Source of the DNA: Prosthecobacter sp.
GTDB taxonomy: Bacteria > Verrucomicrobiota > Verrucomicrobiia > Verrucomicrobiales > Verrucomicrobiaceae
Reading direction: 5' to 3'
Assembly: GCA_019186985.1 (NCBI GenBank)
Contig: JABARQ010000016.1
Span: 62,001-126,000, forward strand
Length of the DNA: 64,000 nucleotides
Part shown: positions 63,401-64,000 of the stretch, piece by piece
Numbering within the stretch: position 1 is the first letter of the stretch
How the letters are laid out: every line of letters begins with the position of its first letter
Notes under the pieces: generated by a model
What the model saw: only the letters and a program-made list of their open reading frames with translations
Databases searched by the model: none
Told to the model about the DNA's origin: nothing
Made by a program: the position numbers and the translations under genes

Positions 63401-64000
63401 CATGTCCATGCCGGCCTTGATGGCGTGGTAAAGGAACACGCTGTGCATGGCCTCGCGCACCTTGTTGTTGCCGCGGAAGCTGAAGCTGATGTTGCTGACG
63501 CCGCCGCTGACCTTCGCGTAGGGCAGGTTCGCCTTGATCCAGCGCGTGGCCTCGATGAAGTCGACGGCGTAGTTGTTGTGCTCCTCGATGCCGGTGGCGA
63601 CGGTGAGGATGTTTGGATCGAAGATGATGTCCTCGGGCGGAAATCCGACCTCATCGACGAGGATGCGATACGCTCGCTTGCAGATGCGGATCTTGTCCTC
63701 GTAAGTCGCGGCCTGGCCCTGCTCGTCAAAGGCCATGACGACGGTGGCGGCGCCGTATTGCTTGATCTTCGTCGCGTATTCCTTGAACTTCGCCTCGCCT
63801 TCCTTGAGCGAGATGGAGTTCACGATGCCCTTGCCCTGCAGGCACTTCAGGCCGGCCTCGATGATCTCCCACTTCGAGGAGTCGACCATGATGGGCACGC
63901 GGTTCACCTCCGGCTCGGTCTGCAGGAGCGTCAGGAACTTCGTCATCATCGGCACGCCGTCGATGAGGCCCTCGTCCATGCAGACGTCGATGACGTTCGC
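60428..64000 (-). CDS. metH: Methionine synthase MetH, N-terminally truncated by window, with internal P-loop kinase insertion
   Basis: This is cobalamin-dependent homocysteine methyltransferase, read for 1190 residues; the Hcy domain and N-terminus lie beyond the right edge (the frame is open at 64000). Seen in order are the pterin domain ([19 protein letters not shown] through [16 protein letters not shown]) and the cap ([24 protein letters not shown]). About 345 unexpected residues follow (roughly 61892-62962), then the B12 domain ([14 protein letters not shown] with the ligand His; [14 protein letters not shown]). A complete activation domain ([30 protein letters not shown]) ends at WLGPWLGY. 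The insert holds a zeta-toxin-like P-loop ([10 protein letters not shown] at 62572-62543). In ordinary MetH the cap-B12 linker is only about ten residues. Activity of this form is uncertain. Confidence 0.93.
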   Translation of the reverse strand, partial: ANVIDVCMDEGLIDGVPMMTKFLTLLQTEPEVNRVPIMVDSSKWEIIEAGLKCLQGKGIVNSISLKEGEAKFKEYATKIKQYGAATVVMAFDEQGQAATYEDKIRICKRAYRILVDEVGFPPEDIIFDPNILTVATGIEEHNNYAVDFIEATRWIKANLPYAKVSGGVSNISFSFRGNNKVREAMHSVFLYHAIKAGMDMGIVNAGMLEVYEEIPPEMLVKVEDVILNRRPDATEILVDYAEQFKGQAGGAKKAEIDLSWREAPVEKRLEHALLKGITDFINEDTSEALAKLGKPLSVIEGPLMDGMSVVGDLFGAGKMFLPQVVKSARVMKQSVAYLAPFMEAEKARKARERELLVEIAEKTVKALEIGGDVTAVEGFTYTPYPGLSLEERRIEVKFAAELAADLEAAATEYKRRFKIVLDRNSVQELSPDYAATRESRQKCSVATLEPAGAFVDWMFEKIVSAAKPGDVIVFNAGGQGSGKTTATRILPDDPRVILIMDGTLQNLKRSRAHLQRCFAATLRVEIRFIYCPWPKAIGNMLKRALKDEGGGRIVPLSRAAGGHYQAARTTLTLAEEFSSSEDATVLVVDNSCRPPAVQSLDWLAAHLNESIENLLQTGHTSIHEHFAFHANDPAYSPEALAEFLRSNQPGSGGNLPQHRASDAGVPASRGTGSAAPGGADALSDSSAKGLTASDLIPAEAAKQGGGKIVLATVKGDVHDIGKNIVGIVLACNGFEVTDMGVMVPCQKILDKAVEVGADVIGLSGLITPSLDEMVHVASEMERLGFKQPLLIGGATTSPAHTAIKIAPKYSGPIVHVLDASRSVPVTTSLLSDDQREGFIKSNEERHARLREEYGKKKDRQLLSIDESREKGQKFDWSKQDIATPSFTGTKVYEGADLIATLRGFIDWSPFFHSWELRGRWIANEGRFSSAHEDAEMKQKAEAEALKLYNDANALLDRIIAEKRFVAKGVFGLFPANSVGDDIEVYEGGKLKTTFHTLRQQVIKKDKANFALSDYVAPKDSGRTDHIGGFCVGIHGADELAKEFDAAHDPYHGILTKAVADRLAEAFAEYLHQQARFAWGYEKPGDIANADLIKENYRGIRPAPGYPAQPDHTEKPILFDLLDATAKTGVELTESMAMHPGSAVSGLYFAHPEAHYFGISVLGKDQVEDYAKRKGKTVEEMERWLGPWLGY

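Noticed and set aside
1-64000. tRNA, rRNA, CRISPR array, transposase or integrase
   Set aside because: I checked the intergenic gaps and found no cloverleaf-like sequence, rRNA signature, regular repeat-spacer pattern, or recombinase coding region.

Overview
The window is high-GC bacterial chromosome and reads as Verrucomicrobiota, probably a Prosthecobacter/Verrucomicrobium-like member of Verrucomicrobiales. The support is: a recA promoter with a perfect TGTTC-N4-GAACA operator, the LexA motif described for Verrucomicrobia; two PVC-type CxxCH c-type cytochromes with beta-propeller and HEAT-like regions; a Tat-exported DUF1501 protein; a type I sulfatase; an ECF sigma factor paired with a Ser/Thr kinase; and many secreted proteins. 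Genes are densely packed on both strands. I see no rRNA, tRNA, CRISPR array, insertion sequence or integrase. Only one gap exceeds 300 bases (35787-36095).

Layout. 1-2552: a large secreted repeat protein running off the left edge. 2.7-10.2 kb: radical SAM protein, DbpA-type DEAD-box helicase, a PLD nuclease-like protein with a DpnI-C-like winged helix, an SDR, and a LuxR-type regulator with its HisKA_3 kinase. 10.2-18.7 kb: an inorganic-carbon locus, with a SulP transporter and DUF2490 protein on the minus strand facing away from dabA and two NuoL/NuoM-like membrane subunits. 18.7-29.4 kb: trpS, DUF1573 protein and rhodanese pair, esterase, lactonase, TPM protein, beta-helix protein, GDP-mannose-3,5-epimerase-like enzyme, tyrS and DUF1501. 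29.6-36 kb: recA with its operator and terminator, three small minus-strand genes (lipoprotein, minimal zincin, GYF_2), glnS, and an orphan OLD-like ATPase-TOPRIM protein. 36-47.3 kb: a degradative and exported set (N-formylglutamate amidohydrolase-like, BPL-N, sulfatase, Tat protein, CxxCH cytochrome, creatininase, SGNH hydrolase, DUF420, deacetylase-like). 47.4-56.4 kb: rplU-rpmA with a strong terminator, a pseudouridine synthase, an RG-rich protein, glyS, and a sialidase-like/CxxCH cytochrome pair. 56.4-64 kb: an ECF sigma/kinase module next to metH, which runs off the right edge.

The most unusual part is the right end. metH carries about 345 extra residues between its cap and B12-binding domains, including a zeta-toxin-like P-loop kinase domain. 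A single-base change inside the insert appears to join it in frame with the rest of MetH. Just past the metH 3' end, the sigma factor/kinase module lies between perfect 28-bp direct repeats, and one repeat copy is the metH 3' terminus itself. metH therefore looks like the target of two independent insertions. Other points of interest are the dabA locus with two antiporter-like subunits, the PLD-winged-helix protein and the OLD-like protein as possible defence genes, and a plant-like epimerase.
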